64,000 nt of DNA from CAVSMC01 sp963728935 (GCA_963728935.1 CAVSMC010000001.1:1240001-1304000); one strand, 5' to 3'; shown: positions 35,417 to 44,476, counted from the first letter of the stretch. A program made the numbers and translations. The notes: a model not told the origin generated them from the sequence alone.

Positions 35417-35917
35417 ATGAAACGCAAAACCCAATGCTTGAGCGCTCTCGCGTTGTCACTGGCGATCACCTCGGCAGTGGCTTTCGACGCCAACGTTCCG
35501 TCCCAGGGGCTACCGACGGCGACGGACTATGGAGCAACGCTCTTACCGGACAAAACGGGCGTCGTCTCGTGGAAAACGCTCGCCAAAGTCGAACCCGTCA
35601 AGCAAGACACGAAGATCGTTCCGAAATTCGATCCCGCGATTACCGCTCTCGACCAAACCAACGTGCGCCTGCAGGGATTCATGATACCGATCGACCTGGG
35701 TGAGCAGCAGCGGCACTTCCTGATCTCGGCCGTCCCTCCGCATTGCCCCTTCTGCTTGCCGGCGGGGCCGGAAGCGATCGTCGAGGTGAAAGCGAAAGAA
35801 TCGGTGTTGTATTCGATCGAGCCGATCGTGCTTGCCGGGAAGCTGATCGTGGTCAGGGATGACGGCGAAGGCATACTCTACCGACTTGTGGACGCGACAA
35901 CCGTACGCGTGCGCTGA
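35417..35917 (+). CDS. DUF3299-like exported protein
   Basis: The 166-residue protein has a signal peptide (about 8-22) and a core with VRLQGFMIPIDLGEQQRHFL and PPHCPFCLPAGPEAIVEV, which fits DUF3299 proteins. They are typically encoded near ABC or metal transport genes, and their biochemical role is unresolved. The start at 35417 directly precedes the signal sequence; the longer frame upstream is not supported. It forms part of a run of small exported genes. Confidence 0.7.
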   Translation: MKRKTQCLSALALSLAITSAVAFDANVPSQGLPTATDYGATLLPDKTGVVSWKTLAKVEPVKQDTKIVPKFDPAITALDQTNVRLQGFMIPIDLGEQQRHFLISAVPPHCPFCLPAGPEAIVEVKAKESVLYSIEPIVLAGKLIVVRDDGEGILYRLVDATTVRVR

Positions 35918-36005
35918 TCGAATCGACGCCATCGTGGGCCCACCCTTCTTCGCCGAAGGATGACGACGATCGAATTCGCTGATGATTGCTTTGGGGGAGA
36001 AACAC

Positions 36006-36479
36006 ATGAAAGCGCTCGCCGTCGCAATCGCATCCGTTTCCACTCTGCTCCCGTTCGGGAACGCCTGCGCACACGGCGACCACAAATCGACGCACGGCGG
36101 CAATGTGGGCCGCGGAAGCGACGAGATCGTGGTCGAATTCGTCATGGAGAGGGGAACGCTCAACCTTTACGTCCACGACGAAGCAGGCAACCCGCTCGAG
36201 ACCAAGAACCTCAAGGGAACATTGACGCTGATCTCCCCTCAGCGTCCAGCGCAGGAGGTGAAGTTGGTCTGGGCGGGTTACCACCAGCTCGCGGCGCCGG
36301 GCATCGCCCCAGTCATGGGAGAAAGGTTGAGAGCGCGCATTACGCTTCCAAGCGGCGAGGAGCTCGAGTCGGTTGCGCTGTTCAGCCAGGCGAATCGGGA
36401 CAAGCCCGGTCTTTCCTTCTCTGTCGGTGCGTTCTCTCTTCCCGGCGGCGTAAATGCAACTCGAAACGATGTTCGGTGA
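36006..36479 (+). CDS. Exported protein resembling the N-terminal region of CzcB-type efflux adaptors
   Basis: The 157-residue protein has a signal peptide (about 3-24) and a His-containing start (HGDHKSTHGG) followed by EIVVEFVMERGTLNLYVHD. Similar sequences occur as the N-terminal head of CzcB-like adaptors and as stand-alone accessory proteins in metal-efflux loci. It lacks a hairpin or lipoyl part, so it is not an adaptor itself. A GGGGGAGAA ribosome site precedes ATG 36006. It is convergent with nqrM. Confidence 0.6.
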   Translation: MKALAVAIASVSTLLPFGNACAHGDHKSTHGGNVGRGSDEIVVEFVMERGTLNLYVHDEAGNPLETKNLKGTLTLISPQRPAQEVKLVWAGYHQLAAPGIAPVMGERLRARITLPSGEELESVALFSQANRDKPGLSFSVGAFSLPGGVNATRNDVR

Positions 36480-36613
36480 CCGAGCCTGCACTCGATAGAA
36501 TAGGCGCGCGCTGCCCAACAGAAGGCGACCCCGCTTCTGCATCGGCGGCCCCGCGCTTGGTTGGCGACCTGCGTTGTTGCGACCGGGCGCCGACAGCAGC
36601 CGGTGTGGCCCGA

Positions 36614-36811
36614 TCAATCGCCGTTCGCCCGTCGCCGCGGACAGTTCGCGCACGACAGCGATTCGCCGTCCGGCCCACGCACCGCGGCGCCGCCGCACGA
36701 TCCGCGAAGGCACGGCCGCTTGAACATGACACCGACCGACATCGCCGCGAGCGCGACGCCGATCACGGCGATCACGACCAGCAACACCGGCGCGAACGCG
36801 TCGAGATCCAT
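36614..36811 (-). CDS. nqrM: NqrM, Na+-NQR maturation factor
   Basis: The 65-residue protein has one N-terminal membrane span (about 7-29) and four cysteines: Cys34 and Cys39 in RPCLRGSCGG, and Cys54 and Cys57 in SCANCP. This matches NqrM (former DUF539), which is needed for assembly of Na+-NQR, probably for iron delivery to the NqrD/E site. It is last in the nqr operon, 8 bp after apbE, as in other Na+-NQR loci. Confidence 0.88.
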   Translation of the reverse strand: MDLDAFAPVLLVVIAVIGVALAAMSVGVMFKRPCLRGSCGGAAVRGPDGESLSCANCPRRRANGD

Positions 36812-36819
36812 CGCAGCGT

Positions 36820-37896
36820 TCAGGCCATCCGCCCGCCGAGCGCGGCGAACGCCGGCGTCGACCGGTCGACGAAGACCCCGGGTGCCTCGCGCACGATGAA
36901 GTGCGCCGCGAGACCGCGCGCCGTGGCAAGCGCGTAACCTCGTTCGGGCCCGAGCACGAACAGCGCCGTTGCCCACGCGTCGGCGCGCGCGCAGTCGGGT
37001 GTCACGACCGACACCGACGCGAGCTTGTGCGCGACCGGCGCGCCGGTCGCGGGGTCGATCTCGTGCGAATAGCGGCGGCCATCCTGCTCGAAGAAGATTC
37101 GATAGTCGCCCGACGTCGCGAGCGACGTGTCGGAAACCGGCACGATGAAATGCGCACGCTGCGGCACGGCGTCGGGGCGCTCGATCGCGATTTGCCAGCC
37201 GCGGCCGTCGGCATTGCGCCCGCGCGTGCGGATCTCGCCGCTCATGTCGACCATGTAGCGATCGAAGCCGAGTGTGTCGAGCGCGCGTGCGGCGAGCTCG
37301 GCGCCGTACCCTTGTGCGATGCCCGAGAAGTCCGCCATGACGGTGGGCGTGCGCTTCGCGACCGAGCACGATCGCGAATCGAGAACCAGGTTGTCGTAGC
37401 CGATGCGCGTCCGAGCGACGCGCTGCACGTCGTCGGCGGGCACGCGGCGCGTCTTGTCGGGACCGAAGCCCCAGACGTCGACCGAAGGCGCGACGGTGAC
37501 GTCGAACGCGCCGTCCGACGACTCGCTCACTTCGCGCGCGATCTCGAACACGCGGAACGTGTCGGCGGAAACCGCGAAGCGCGTCGTCGCGTCATGCCGG
37601 TTGAAGCGCGAAAGCTCGGAGGCCGGATCGTACGTGGACATCTTCGCAACGACGCCGTCGAACGCGGCGGCCACCGCATCGCGCGCGGCGTCAAGACGCG
37701 CGTCGGCGACACCCGGCGCGAAAAGCTTGACCGTGTACGCGGAGCCCATCGCCAATCCGTGCAACGTGTGAAGACCGGGGATCGCGAGCGCGCGATGCGG
37801 TTCTGCGCATGCGGCAAGCAGCGCCGCCGCGCCGCCCGCCTGGAGGATCGTTCGTCGCCTACGTGAGATCAGCGCATCCATGGCATCTCGCTTCAT
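36820..37896 (-). CDS. apbE: FAD:protein FMN transferase ApbE
   Basis: The 358-residue lipoprotein has a Tat/Sec-like start with a lipobox LLAAC. ApbE motifs include DFSGIAQGYGAE, HEIDPATGAP and ARADAWATALFVLG. It attaches FMN covalently to threonines of NqrB and NqrC, whose target motifs are present in this operon. It overlaps the CBS gene stop by ATGA and precedes nqrM, which fits an NQR maturation role. Confidence 0.95.
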   Translation of the reverse strand: MKRDAMDALISRRRRTILQAGGAAALLAACAEPHRALAIPGLHTLHGLAMGSAYTVKLFAPGVADARLDAARDAVAAAFDGVVAKMSTYDPASELSRFNRHDATTRFAVSADTFRVFEIAREVSESSDGAFDVTVAPSVDVWGFGPDKTRRVPADDVQRVARTRIGYDNLVLDSRSCSVAKRTPTVMADFSGIAQGYGAELAARALDTLGFDRYMVDMSGEIRTRGRNADGRGWQIAIERPDAVPQRAHFIVPVSDTSLATSGDYRIFFEQDGRRYSHEIDPATGAPVAHKLASVSVVTPDCARADAWATALFVLGPERGYALATARGLAAHFIVREAPGVFVDRSTPAFAALGGRMA

Positions 37897-38345
37897 TCGT
37901 TCGCGGCGCTCGCCGCCGCGCGCACCTCGGCCTCGAACCGCCCTTTTCCATGACGGACGAGCTGATAGACCAGGTCGCGCATCGAAATCAATCCGTACAC
38001 TTTCGGTCCGTCGATGACGAGCAGATGGCGGTGACGCAGCACATGCATCAGCGCGAGCGCCGCCTCGATGGGCGTCGCCGGCGACGTGAAGCGCACGTCG
38101 CGCGTCATCACCAGCGACAGCGGCGTCGTCTTCGGATCGCGGCCGACGGCCACCACGCGCGTCAGCAGATCGCGCTCGCTGAAGATGCCGCCGACGAGCC
38201 CGTCCTCGGTCATCGCGAGGACTGCGCCGATGTCGTGCTCGGCCATCGTCTCGACGGCGTCGGCGACCGTCCCCGACGCGGGCACCGAATAGAGCGCGTC
38301 GGTAGCGCGATCGCGCAGCACTGTCTCGACGGTCAACTGCATCAT
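37893..38345 (-). CDS. CBS-domain pair protein inside the nqr operon
   Basis: The 150-residue protein contains two CBS domains (ASGTVADAVETMAEHDIGAV, then TPIEAALALMHVLRHRHL), which usually bind adenine nucleotides. Its place between nqrF and apbE suggests it reports energy charge to the NQR operon or a partner (inference). Start could be ATG 38345, which follows a GGGGGAACAGG site, or ATG 38360, which overlaps the nqrF stop by ATGA. Confidence 0.85.
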   Translation of the reverse strand: MMQLTVETVLRDRATDALYSVPASGTVADAVETMAEHDIGAVLAMTEDGLVGGIFSERDLLTRVVAVGRDPKTTPLSLVMTRDVRFTSPATPIEAALALMHVLRHRHLLVIDGPKVYGLISMRDLVYQLVRHGKGRFEAEVRAAASAANE

Positions 38346-38359
38346 CGCCTGTTCCCCCA

Positions 38360-39583
38360 TCAACCGAAATCGTCCAGCATGATGTTCTCGCGATCGACGC
38401 CGAGCGAGATGAGCATCGCGATCACCGCCTTGTTCATCACGCCCGGTCCGCACATGTAGTACTCGACGTCCTCGGGCGCCGCATGCTGCTTCAGGTATTG
38501 CTCGTGCAGCACATTGTGGATGAATCCGGTCGCGCCGGTCCACTGGTCCTCGGGCAACGGCTCGGACAGCGCGAGACGCCATTGGAAGTTCGGGCTCGCC
38601 GCGGCGAGCGCATCGAACTCGTCGACGTAGAACGCCTCGCGCAAGCTCCGAGCGCCGTACCAGAACGTGATCTTACGGCTCGTGCGGACGCGCTTGAGCT
38701 GGTCGAAGATGTGCGATCGCATCGGCGCCATGCCGGCGCCGCCGCCGATGAAGCACATCTCCTTGTCGGTCTCGCGCGCGAAGAACTCGCCGAATGGTCC
38801 CGACACCGTCACTTCGTCGCCGGGCTTCAGATTGAACACCCACGAGCTCATGATGCCGGGCGGAATCGCAACGTCGTAGCCGGGCGGGAACGCGATGCGG
38901 ATCGTGAAGAGCAGCATGCCCTTCTCGAGCGGATAGTTCGCCATCGAGTACGCGCGCTCGACTGCATGATCGACGGTCGACTTGAAGCGCCACAGATCGA
39001 ACTTGTCCCAGTCGTCTCGAAACGGCTTCTCGATGTCGAACGTGTGGAAGTCGAGCGCGTGCGGCGGGCACTCGATCTGCACGTAGCCGCCGGCGCGAAA
39101 CGGCACCTCCTCGCCCTCGGGGAGCGCGAGCTTCAGCTCCTTGACGAACGTGGCGACGTTGCGGTTGGAAACGACGCGGCAGCGCCACTTGCGCACGGAA
39201 AAGATCTCCGGCGCGATTTCGATGCGCATATCGCGCTTGACCTTGACCTGGCACGCAAGACGCGCACCGCGCCGCGCGTCCTTGCGTCCGATGAAGCCGG
39301 TTTCGGTCGGCAGCAGGTCGCCGCCGCCTTCCTTGACGACGACTTCGCAGACGCCGCACGCGCCCTTGCCGCCGCAGGCGGACGGAATATAGATCCGCCG
39401 CTCGGCGAGCGTGCCGAGCAGCGTGCCGCCGGCCGGCACGGTCAGTGCGTTGGACACATCGTCGTTGATGACGATCACGACGTCGCCGGCGGCGACGAGC
39501 TTGCGCTTGGCGGCGAGCAGCAACGCGACCAGCAGCAGAATGACGCCGGTAAACATCGCGACGCCGAGCAGGATCTCGCTCAC
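38360..39583 (-). CDS. nqrF: Na+-NQR subunit F (NADH dehydrogenase, FAD/2Fe-2S)
   Basis: The 407-residue protein has an N-terminal membrane helix. Its plant-type 2Fe-2S site has Cys70, Cys76, Cys79 and Cys111 (PSACGGKGACGVC, LACQVKV). A ferredoxin-reductase FAD/NADH domain follows (RAYSMANYP, GGGAGMAPMRSH). It accepts electrons from NADH and passes them through the NQR complex. The gene follows nqrE by 13 bp. It is full length. Confidence 0.97.
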   Translation of the reverse strand: MSEILLGVAMFTGVILLLVALLLAAKRKLVAAGDVVIVINDDVSNALTVPAGGTLLGTLAERRIYIPSACGGKGACGVCEVVVKEGGGDLLPTETGFIGRKDARRGARLACQVKVKRDMRIEIAPEIFSVRKWRCRVVSNRNVATFVKELKLALPEGEEVPFRAGGYVQIECPPHALDFHTFDIEKPFRDDWDKFDLWRFKSTVDHAVERAYSMANYPLEKGMLLFTIRIAFPPGYDVAIPPGIMSSWVFNLKPGDEVTVSGPFGEFFARETDKEMCFIGGGAGMAPMRSHIFDQLKRVRTSRKITFWYGARSLREAFYVDEFDALAAASPNFQWRLALSEPLPEDQWTGATGFIHNVLHEQYLKQHAAPEDVEYYMCGPGVMNKAVIAMLISLGVDRENIMLDDFG

Positions 39584-39596
39584 GACGGGCCTCCGC

Positions 39597-40208
39597 TCAT
39601 AGCTGGATCCCCGAGAACACCATGAACGCGATCGACATCAGCCCGGCCGTGATGAACGTGATGCCGAGCCCTTTCAATCCTGCCGGCACGTTCGAGTAGC
39701 GCATCTTCTCGCGCACCGCGGCCATCGCGACGATCGCGATCGCCCACCCGAGGCCCGATCCGATGCCGTAGACGACGCTTTCGCCGAACGTGTAATCGCG
39801 TTCCTGCATGAACAGCGATCCGGCGAGGATCACGCAATTGACCGCAATCAGCGGCAGGAAGACGCCGAGCGTGGAGTAGAGCTTGGGCACGAAGCGGTCG
39901 ACCGACATCTCGACCACTTGCACGGCCGCTGCGATCGTCGAGATGAACAGGATGAACGCGAGGAATCCGAGATCGACATGCGCAAGCGCCGGCGAAAGCC
40001 CGCTCAGCGCACCCTCGGCGAGCAGATGATGCAGGATCAGGTTGTTGAGCGGAACCGTCAGCACCTGCACGAACACGACGGCGACGCCGAGCCCGATCGC
40101 GGTTTCGACCTTGCGCGAGCACGCGAGGAACGAGCACATGCCGAGGAAGAACGCGAGCGCCATGTTCTCGAGGAACATGGACTTCACGAAGAGATCGGCG
40201 TAATGCAT
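39597..40208 (-). CDS. nqrE: Na+-NQR subunit E
   Basis: This 203-residue polytopic membrane subunit with about six helices contains the conserved cysteine region (MCSFLACSR). With NqrD it forms the intramembrane iron site and takes part in Na+ translocation. The gene is separated from nqrD by a 135-bp spacer that holds a repeat-derived small frame. Confidence 0.96.
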   Translation of the reverse strand: MHYADLFVKSMFLENMALAFFLGMCSFLACSRKVETAIGLGVAVVFVQVLTVPLNNLILHHLLAEGALSGLSPALAHVDLGFLAFILFISTIAAAVQVVEMSVDRFVPKLYSTLGVFLPLIAVNCVILAGSLFMQERDYTFGESVVYGIGSGLGWAIAIVAMAAVREKMRYSNVPAGLKGLGITFITAGLMSIAFMVFSGIQL

Positions 40209-40212
40209 ATGC

Positions 40213-40318
40213 CTGTCAGTCCCGCGTACGCGGGAATCCAGGGTCGTGCGACGAACGTCGCTCGGTCCCCGCCCCCCGCTTACGGCATGCGGGGGCAGGG
40301 TTCGCGGGGACGACGGTC
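40213..40318. repeat. REP/MITE-like element in the nqrD-nqrE spacer
   Basis: The spacer begins with GTCAGTCCCGCGTACGCGGGAA, in which 40221-40234 is a perfect 14-bp palindrome, and ends with TTCGCGGGGACGACGG. A nested hairpin lies between: TCCCCGC (40266-40272) with GCGGGGA (40304-40310), and CCCCCGC (40273-40279) with GCGGGGG (40289-40295). This resembles the 'TCCCGCGxxxxCGGGAATC' type of extragenic repeat in many proteobacteria. Only one copy is in the window. Confidence 0.6.
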
Positions 40319-40341
40319 GCCCGAATATGGCGCTGCGCCAT
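40216..40341 (-). other. Mini-ORF spanning the nqrD-nqrE spacer (41 codons)
   Basis: An open frame starts at ATG 40341, 2 bp after the nqrD stop, and ends 7 bp before nqrE. It is encoded by the REP-like element, with peptide start MAQRHIRATVV. It keeps the spacer nearly continuous for translation. It could be fortuitous or selected; there is no known protein family. Confidence 0.3.
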
Positions 40342-40343
40342 CG

Positions 40344-40985
40344 TCAGTCCTCTTCCTGTAACTCGGGCTTCCATGTTCGCAGCGCCCAGACGAGCAACGC
40401 GATCAGGAACAGCGCCGAGGGTGCGATCAGCACCAGCGAGTTGGGCTCGTACCAGCCGCCGTCGGGCGTCGTGCGAAACACCATGTAGCCGAAGATCTTG
40501 CCGGCTCCGAAGAGCTCGCGCGTTGCCGCAACGAGCAGCAGCACCGCCGAATAGCCCAGACCGTTGCCGACACCGTCGAGGAACGATTCCCACGGCGGAT
40601 TCGCCATTGCGTAGCCTTCGGCGCGACCCATGACGATGCAGTTGGTGATGATCAGGCCGACGAACACCGAGAGCTCGAGCGAGAGCTCGTACAAATACGC
40701 GCGCAGCACCTGGTCGACGACGATGACGAGCGAGGCGATGATCGCGAGCTGAACGATGATGCGAATGCTGTTCGGAATCCAGTTGCGAACCGTGCTCACG
40801 GCGACGTTCGCGCACGCGGTGACGATCGTGACGCCGATCCCCATGACGATCGCCTTGTCGAGCCGCGTCGTGATCGCGAGCGCCGAGCAGATGCCGAGCA
40901 CCTGCACGCCGATCGGATTGTTGGCGACGATGGGCGCAAGCAGCGTACCGCGTTGCGCTCGTGTGAGAATGGGTATGCCCTTCAT
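40344..40985 (-). CDS. nqrD: Na+-NQR subunit D
   Basis: The 213-residue membrane subunit of the NqrD/RnfA type has about six helices, with GICSALAITTRLDKA carrying the conserved cysteine. With NqrE it binds the intramembrane iron centre. Its start overlaps the nqrC stop by ATGA at 40982-40985. Upstream frame extensions lie inside nqrC and are rejected. Confidence 0.96.
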   Translation of the reverse strand: MKGIPILTRAQRGTLLAPIVANNPIGVQVLGICSALAITTRLDKAIVMGIGVTIVTACANVAVSTVRNWIPNSIRIIVQLAIIASLVIVVDQVLRAYLYELSLELSVFVGLIITNCIVMGRAEGYAMANPPWESFLDGVGNGLGYSAVLLLVAATRELFGAGKIFGYMVFRTTPDGGWYEPNSLVLIAPSALFLIALLVWALRTWKPELQEED

Positions 40986-41773
40986 GACACCGCCCCGTTG
41001 CGGAACTTGGCGAGGAATGGCCCGTAGCCGTCGGCGGACAGCCAAAACGCCATCAACCGTGAGACGCCGTTGCTCGTGATCGTCGCGCCCGACAGCGCGT
41101 CGACGCGGTGCGGATCGTCGGCCGGCGGGCCCGCGTGCCCCTTGATCACGGCGAGCTTCGGCTCCCACTTCGCGTCGTACGCCTTGCGGCCGACCCACAA
41201 CGCCTGCCAGCTTGGGTTCGCGATTTCGCCGCCGAGTCCCGGCGTCTCCTTCTGCTCGTAGAACGTGAGCCCGCGCACGGTGTTGCCGTCTCGATCGAGC
41301 GAAAGGAACCCGTACAACGTGCCCCACATGCCGACGCCTTCGATCGGCAGCACGACCTGCTCGACGCCGTTGCCGCGAACGACGAGGTAGACGGCGCCGA
41401 GATTGGGCAGCCGCTGCACCTGCGCGGCGTTCGGCGGCGCGGCGCGGCTTTGCGCCGGATCGTTGCGCGCCCGGCGCTGGTCGTACGTGCGTGCGTCGAT
41501 CTTGCCTTCGGGAACGAGCTCGCCGCTTTGCAAATCGACCAGCCGAACCTTCACGTTCGCGTCGAGCAGCGCAAGCAATTCGCGATCGGATACCTGCGCA
41601 CCGGGCTTGACGATTCCTGCGGCGAGCAGCACGTTCTTCTGCCGGTAGAGGAGCGCTTGCGTCTCCTGCTTGTCGCGCAATCCGACGGCCGACCCCGCGA
41701 CGAGCAACGCGCAGGCGACGCAGAGCGCGGCCGCGAACGCGATCGTGTAGCCGGTTCCGTCAGTTCGCGGCAT
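40982..41773 (-). CDS. nqrC: Na+-NQR subunit C (covalent FMN)
   Basis: The 263-residue protein has an N-terminal membrane helix and a periplasmic FMN domain. The ApbE target motif DALSGATIT (Thr231) is intact, so FMN attachment is expected. It overlaps nqrB by 14 bp upstream and nqrD by 4 bp downstream. Confidence 0.97.
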   Translation of the reverse strand: MPRTDGTGYTIAFAAALCVACALLVAGSAVGLRDKQETQALLYRQKNVLLAAGIVKPGAQVSDRELLALLDANVKVRLVDLQSGELVPEGKIDARTYDQRRARNDPAQSRAAPPNAAQVQRLPNLGAVYLVVRGNGVEQVVLPIEGVGMWGTLYGFLSLDRDGNTVRGLTFYEQKETPGLGGEIANPSWQALWVGRKAYDAKWEPKLAVIKGHAGPPADDPHRVDALSGATITSNGVSRLMAFWLSADGYGPFLAKFRNGAVS

Positions 41774-42992
41774 GGCGCTTCAACCGTCGCGTGATGTTCG
41801 CCTTGATGAACCCGTAGTCGACGACGGGGGCGATCACGTTCATGAACAGGATCGCGAGCATCATCGCTTCGGGATAGGCGGGATTGACCGTGCGCACGAG
41901 CACGACGAGCGCGCCGATCATCGCACCGTAGATCCACTTGCCGTTTTCGGCGAACGGCGCGGTGACCGGGTCGGTCGCCATGTAGACGGCGCCGAACGCC
42001 CATCCGCCGGCTGCCATGTGCCACCAGAACGGCACGGCGAAATACGGATGCGCGGGTGTGGCGAGCGCGTTGAACACGAGCGACATCGCAATCGTGCCGA
42101 GCGCGACGCCGACGATGATCCGCCATGAGCCGATGCCGGTCGCGATGAGGATCGCCGCGCCGATCAGGCAGGCGAGCGCCGACGTTTCGCCCATCGACCC
42201 CGGCTCGAGACCGACGAACGCATGCCACCACGACAGCGGCTGGTCGGCGAACGCACCGGTCATCTGCCGCATCGTCGCGAGCACCGTCGCCCCGGAGAAG
42301 CCGTCGATCGCGAGCTCCGGCGGCACCGCGGTCCACACCTTGTCCCCGGAGATTTCGGCGGGATAGGCGAAGAACAGGAACGCCCGCGCGGCAAGCGCCG
42401 GATTGACGAAGTTCATGCCGGTGCCGCCGAACACTTCCTTCGCGAGGACGACGCCGAAGCTCACGCCGAGCGCCGCCTGCCACAACGGAGTCGTCGGCGG
42501 CAGGATCAGCGGAAACAGCAGGCCGGTGACGAAGAAGCCCTCGTTCACTTCTTCCTTGCGCACCGCGGCGAACAGCACTTCCCAGCTCAACCCGACGACC
42601 ATCGTCAGGATGTAGAGCGGCAGGAAATACAGCGCGCCGTGAATCACGCATGCGGTCACGCTCGATGGCGAATAACCGACGCCGAGCAGCCGCATCACGT
42701 CGTGCCGCCAGCCGGAAAGCTGTGACACCTTGGCCGGATCGAGCGCGAGATTCGCCTGCAGGCCGGTGTTGTAGAGCGCCATCGCGACGCACGGCAGCGC
42801 GGCGACGACGACGAGCATCATCATGCGCTTCAAGTCGAGCGCATCGCGCACGTGCGCGCCGGTGCGCGTGACGCGCGACGGCGTGTAGAAGAACGTGTCG
42901 GCCGCCTCGTAGAGCGGCGCGAATTTCTCGAGCTTGCCGCCCTTTTCGAACGGTTTCCCCGCGCGGTCGAGGAGGTCGCGAAGCGCGCTCAC
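41760..42992 (-). CDS. nqrB: Na+-NQR subunit B (membrane, covalent FMN), GTG start
   Basis: The 410-residue polytopic subunit has the flavinylation motif DGFSGATV (Thr236). The start is GTG at 42992-42990, forming a GTGA overlap with the end of a small frame that fills the nqrA-nqrB spacer. An AAGGAGG site lies just upstream within that frame. NqrB carries the Na+ path and the ubiquinone/riboflavin region. Confidence 0.95.
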   Translation of the reverse strand: MSALRDLLDRAGKPFEKGGKLEKFAPLYEAADTFFYTPSRVTRTGAHVRDALDLKRMMMLVVVAALPCVAMALYNTGLQANLALDPAKVSQLSGWRHDVMRLLGVGYSPSSVTACVIHGALYFLPLYILTMVVGLSWEVLFAAVRKEEVNEGFFVTGLLFPLILPPTTPLWQAALGVSFGVVLAKEVFGGTGMNFVNPALAARAFLFFAYPAEISGDKVWTAVPPELAIDGFSGATVLATMRQMTGAFADQPLSWWHAFVGLEPGSMGETSALACLIGAAILIATGIGSWRIIVGVALGTIAMSLVFNALATPAHPYFAVPFWWHMAAGGWAFGAVYMATDPVTAPFAENGKWIYGAMIGALVVLVRTVNPAYPEAMMLAILFMNVIAPVVDYGFIKANITRRLKRHAAN

Positions 42993-43111
42993 GTCTCGGC
43001 CTCCTTGTTGGCCGACTGTGTACGCGCAGCGAGCGTCGGCCGATCGAGCCGATTCGCGATTGCTCTCATCGCCTTGCCTTCGGCACGGGGCGGCCCCTGT
43101 TCGCCGCTCAT
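42989..43111 (-). other. Mini-ORF joining nqrA and nqrB (40 codons)
   Basis: The frame starts at an ATG overlapping the nqrA stop (ATGA, 43108-43111) and ends in a TGA overlapping the GTG start of nqrB. The peptide starts MSGEQGPPRAEGKAM and has no recognised domain. It carries the AAGGAGG ribosome site for nqrB. Perfect coupling on both sides argues that the spacer is translated. Confidence 0.4.
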
Positions 43112-44472
43112 GTCCCGGCCTCCTCCTGCAATCGGTCGAGCATCGATCGCAACAGCGGCCCGTACTCGATCTTGCCCGGGCAGACGAGCGTGCACAGAGC
43201 GAGATCTTCTTCGTCGAGCTCGAGCGCGCCGAGCGCCTCGGCGCGCTCGATGTCGCCGGTGACGAGCGCGCGCAGCAGGAACGTCGGTAGGATGTCGAGC
43301 GGCATCACGCGCTCGTACGCTCCGATCGGCACCATCGCTCGCGCCGAGCCGTTGGTCGACGTCGTCAATGCGAGACCGCCGCGCGCGAACGCGCCGGCGA
43401 CCACGCGCCACAGCGAGAACTTGTCGCGGCCGGGCGCGAACCAGCCGAAGAGCTCGCGCTCGCGTCCTTCGGCGAGCGCGGAGATTTGCAGGTGATAGCG
43501 GCCGAGGTAGCCATGCACGTCGCCGCGGGCGGTGCGCCCGTCGAGCACCGAGCCCGAGATCGTTCGCACGTCGCCGTCGACGATCTCGTTCGCCGTGAGT
43601 TGGTCGATCGAGGCGCCCAGGCGCGTGCGCAACAACCGCGGGCGCCTCACTGCGGGACCGGCCAGCGCGACGACGCGCTCGACGTCGAGCTCGCCGCTTG
43701 CGAACAGGCGTCCGATCGCGAGCGCGTCCTGATAGCCGACGTGCCAGACGATGGCGCCCGGGCCGACCGGATCGAGCATGTGAATGTGCGTGCCGGGGAG
43801 CCCGGCCGGATGCCGCCCCGCGAAGTGCTCGACGCGCACGCGCGAGCCGTTGCGCGCGGTCGAGCGCAGCGCCGCGCTCGCGCACACGTAGACCGGCCCG
43901 TCGGTCAGCGTCGACAGCGCTGCGAGCGCGTGTCTCACGTCGTCGTCGCGGCCGGCCATTACGATGTCGGGTGAAGGCGCGTGCGGCCGTGTATCGATCG
44001 CGGTGACGAAGATCGAGCGCGGACGCTTTCCGGGCCGCGCGACCTGGCCGAACGGACGCTCGCGCAGCGCCGTCCACAATCCCGATTCGACTAACAGCGC
44101 TTCGACTTGCGATGCGTCGAGCGTCGATGGATCGCGGCCGGTGTAGCTCGCGAACGCGGGTTTATTTGCGGACGCGTCATCGGGCGCGACGTCGATCACG
44201 ACCGACTGCAACGCGCGCCGCTCGCCGCGGTTGATCGCAGTGACGATGCCCGTCGCCGGCGCGGTGAAGCGAACGCCGGGGTGCCTGCGATCTTCGAACA
44301 GCGTCTGACCGCGGCTGACCGCGTCGCCGACCGCGACGCGCATCGTCGCCTTCAGCCCGACGTAATCGGCGGCTACGAGCGCAACGCGCGACACTGGACG
44401 CGGCTGCGCCGCTTGCACCGGCGGCCCGGCAAGCGGCAGGTCAAGACCTTTGGTGATCCGGTGCAGCGCCAT
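43108..44472 (-). CDS. nqrA: Na+-NQR subunit A
   Basis: The 454-residue peripheral subunit has a biotinyl-lipoyl-like barrel near the N-terminus and a Rossmann-like core (start KGLDLPLAGPP). It is involved in quinone binding in known Na+-NQR. It is the first nqr gene, with its ATG 5 bp after the inverted repeat that separates it from nuoN; no Shine-Dalgarno is seen right before the ATG. The rest of the operon follows on the same strand. Confidence 0.95.
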   Translation of the reverse strand: MALHRITKGLDLPLAGPPVQAAQPRPVSRVALVAADYVGLKATMRVAVGDAVSRGQTLFEDRRHPGVRFTAPATGIVTAINRGERRALQSVVIDVAPDDASANKPAFASYTGRDPSTLDASQVEALLVESGLWTALRERPFGQVARPGKRPRSIFVTAIDTRPHAPSPDIVMAGRDDDVRHALAALSTLTDGPVYVCASAALRSTARNGSRVRVEHFAGRHPAGLPGTHIHMLDPVGPGAIVWHVGYQDALAIGRLFASGELDVERVVALAGPAVRRPRLLRTRLGASIDQLTANEIVDGDVRTISGSVLDGRTARGDVHGYLGRYHLQISALAEGRERELFGWFAPGRDKFSLWRVVAGAFARGGLALTTSTNGSARAMVPIGAYERVMPLDILPTFLLRALVTGDIERAEALGALELDEEDLALCTLVCPGKIEYGPLLRSMLDRLQEEAGT

Positions 44473-44476
44473 GAAA

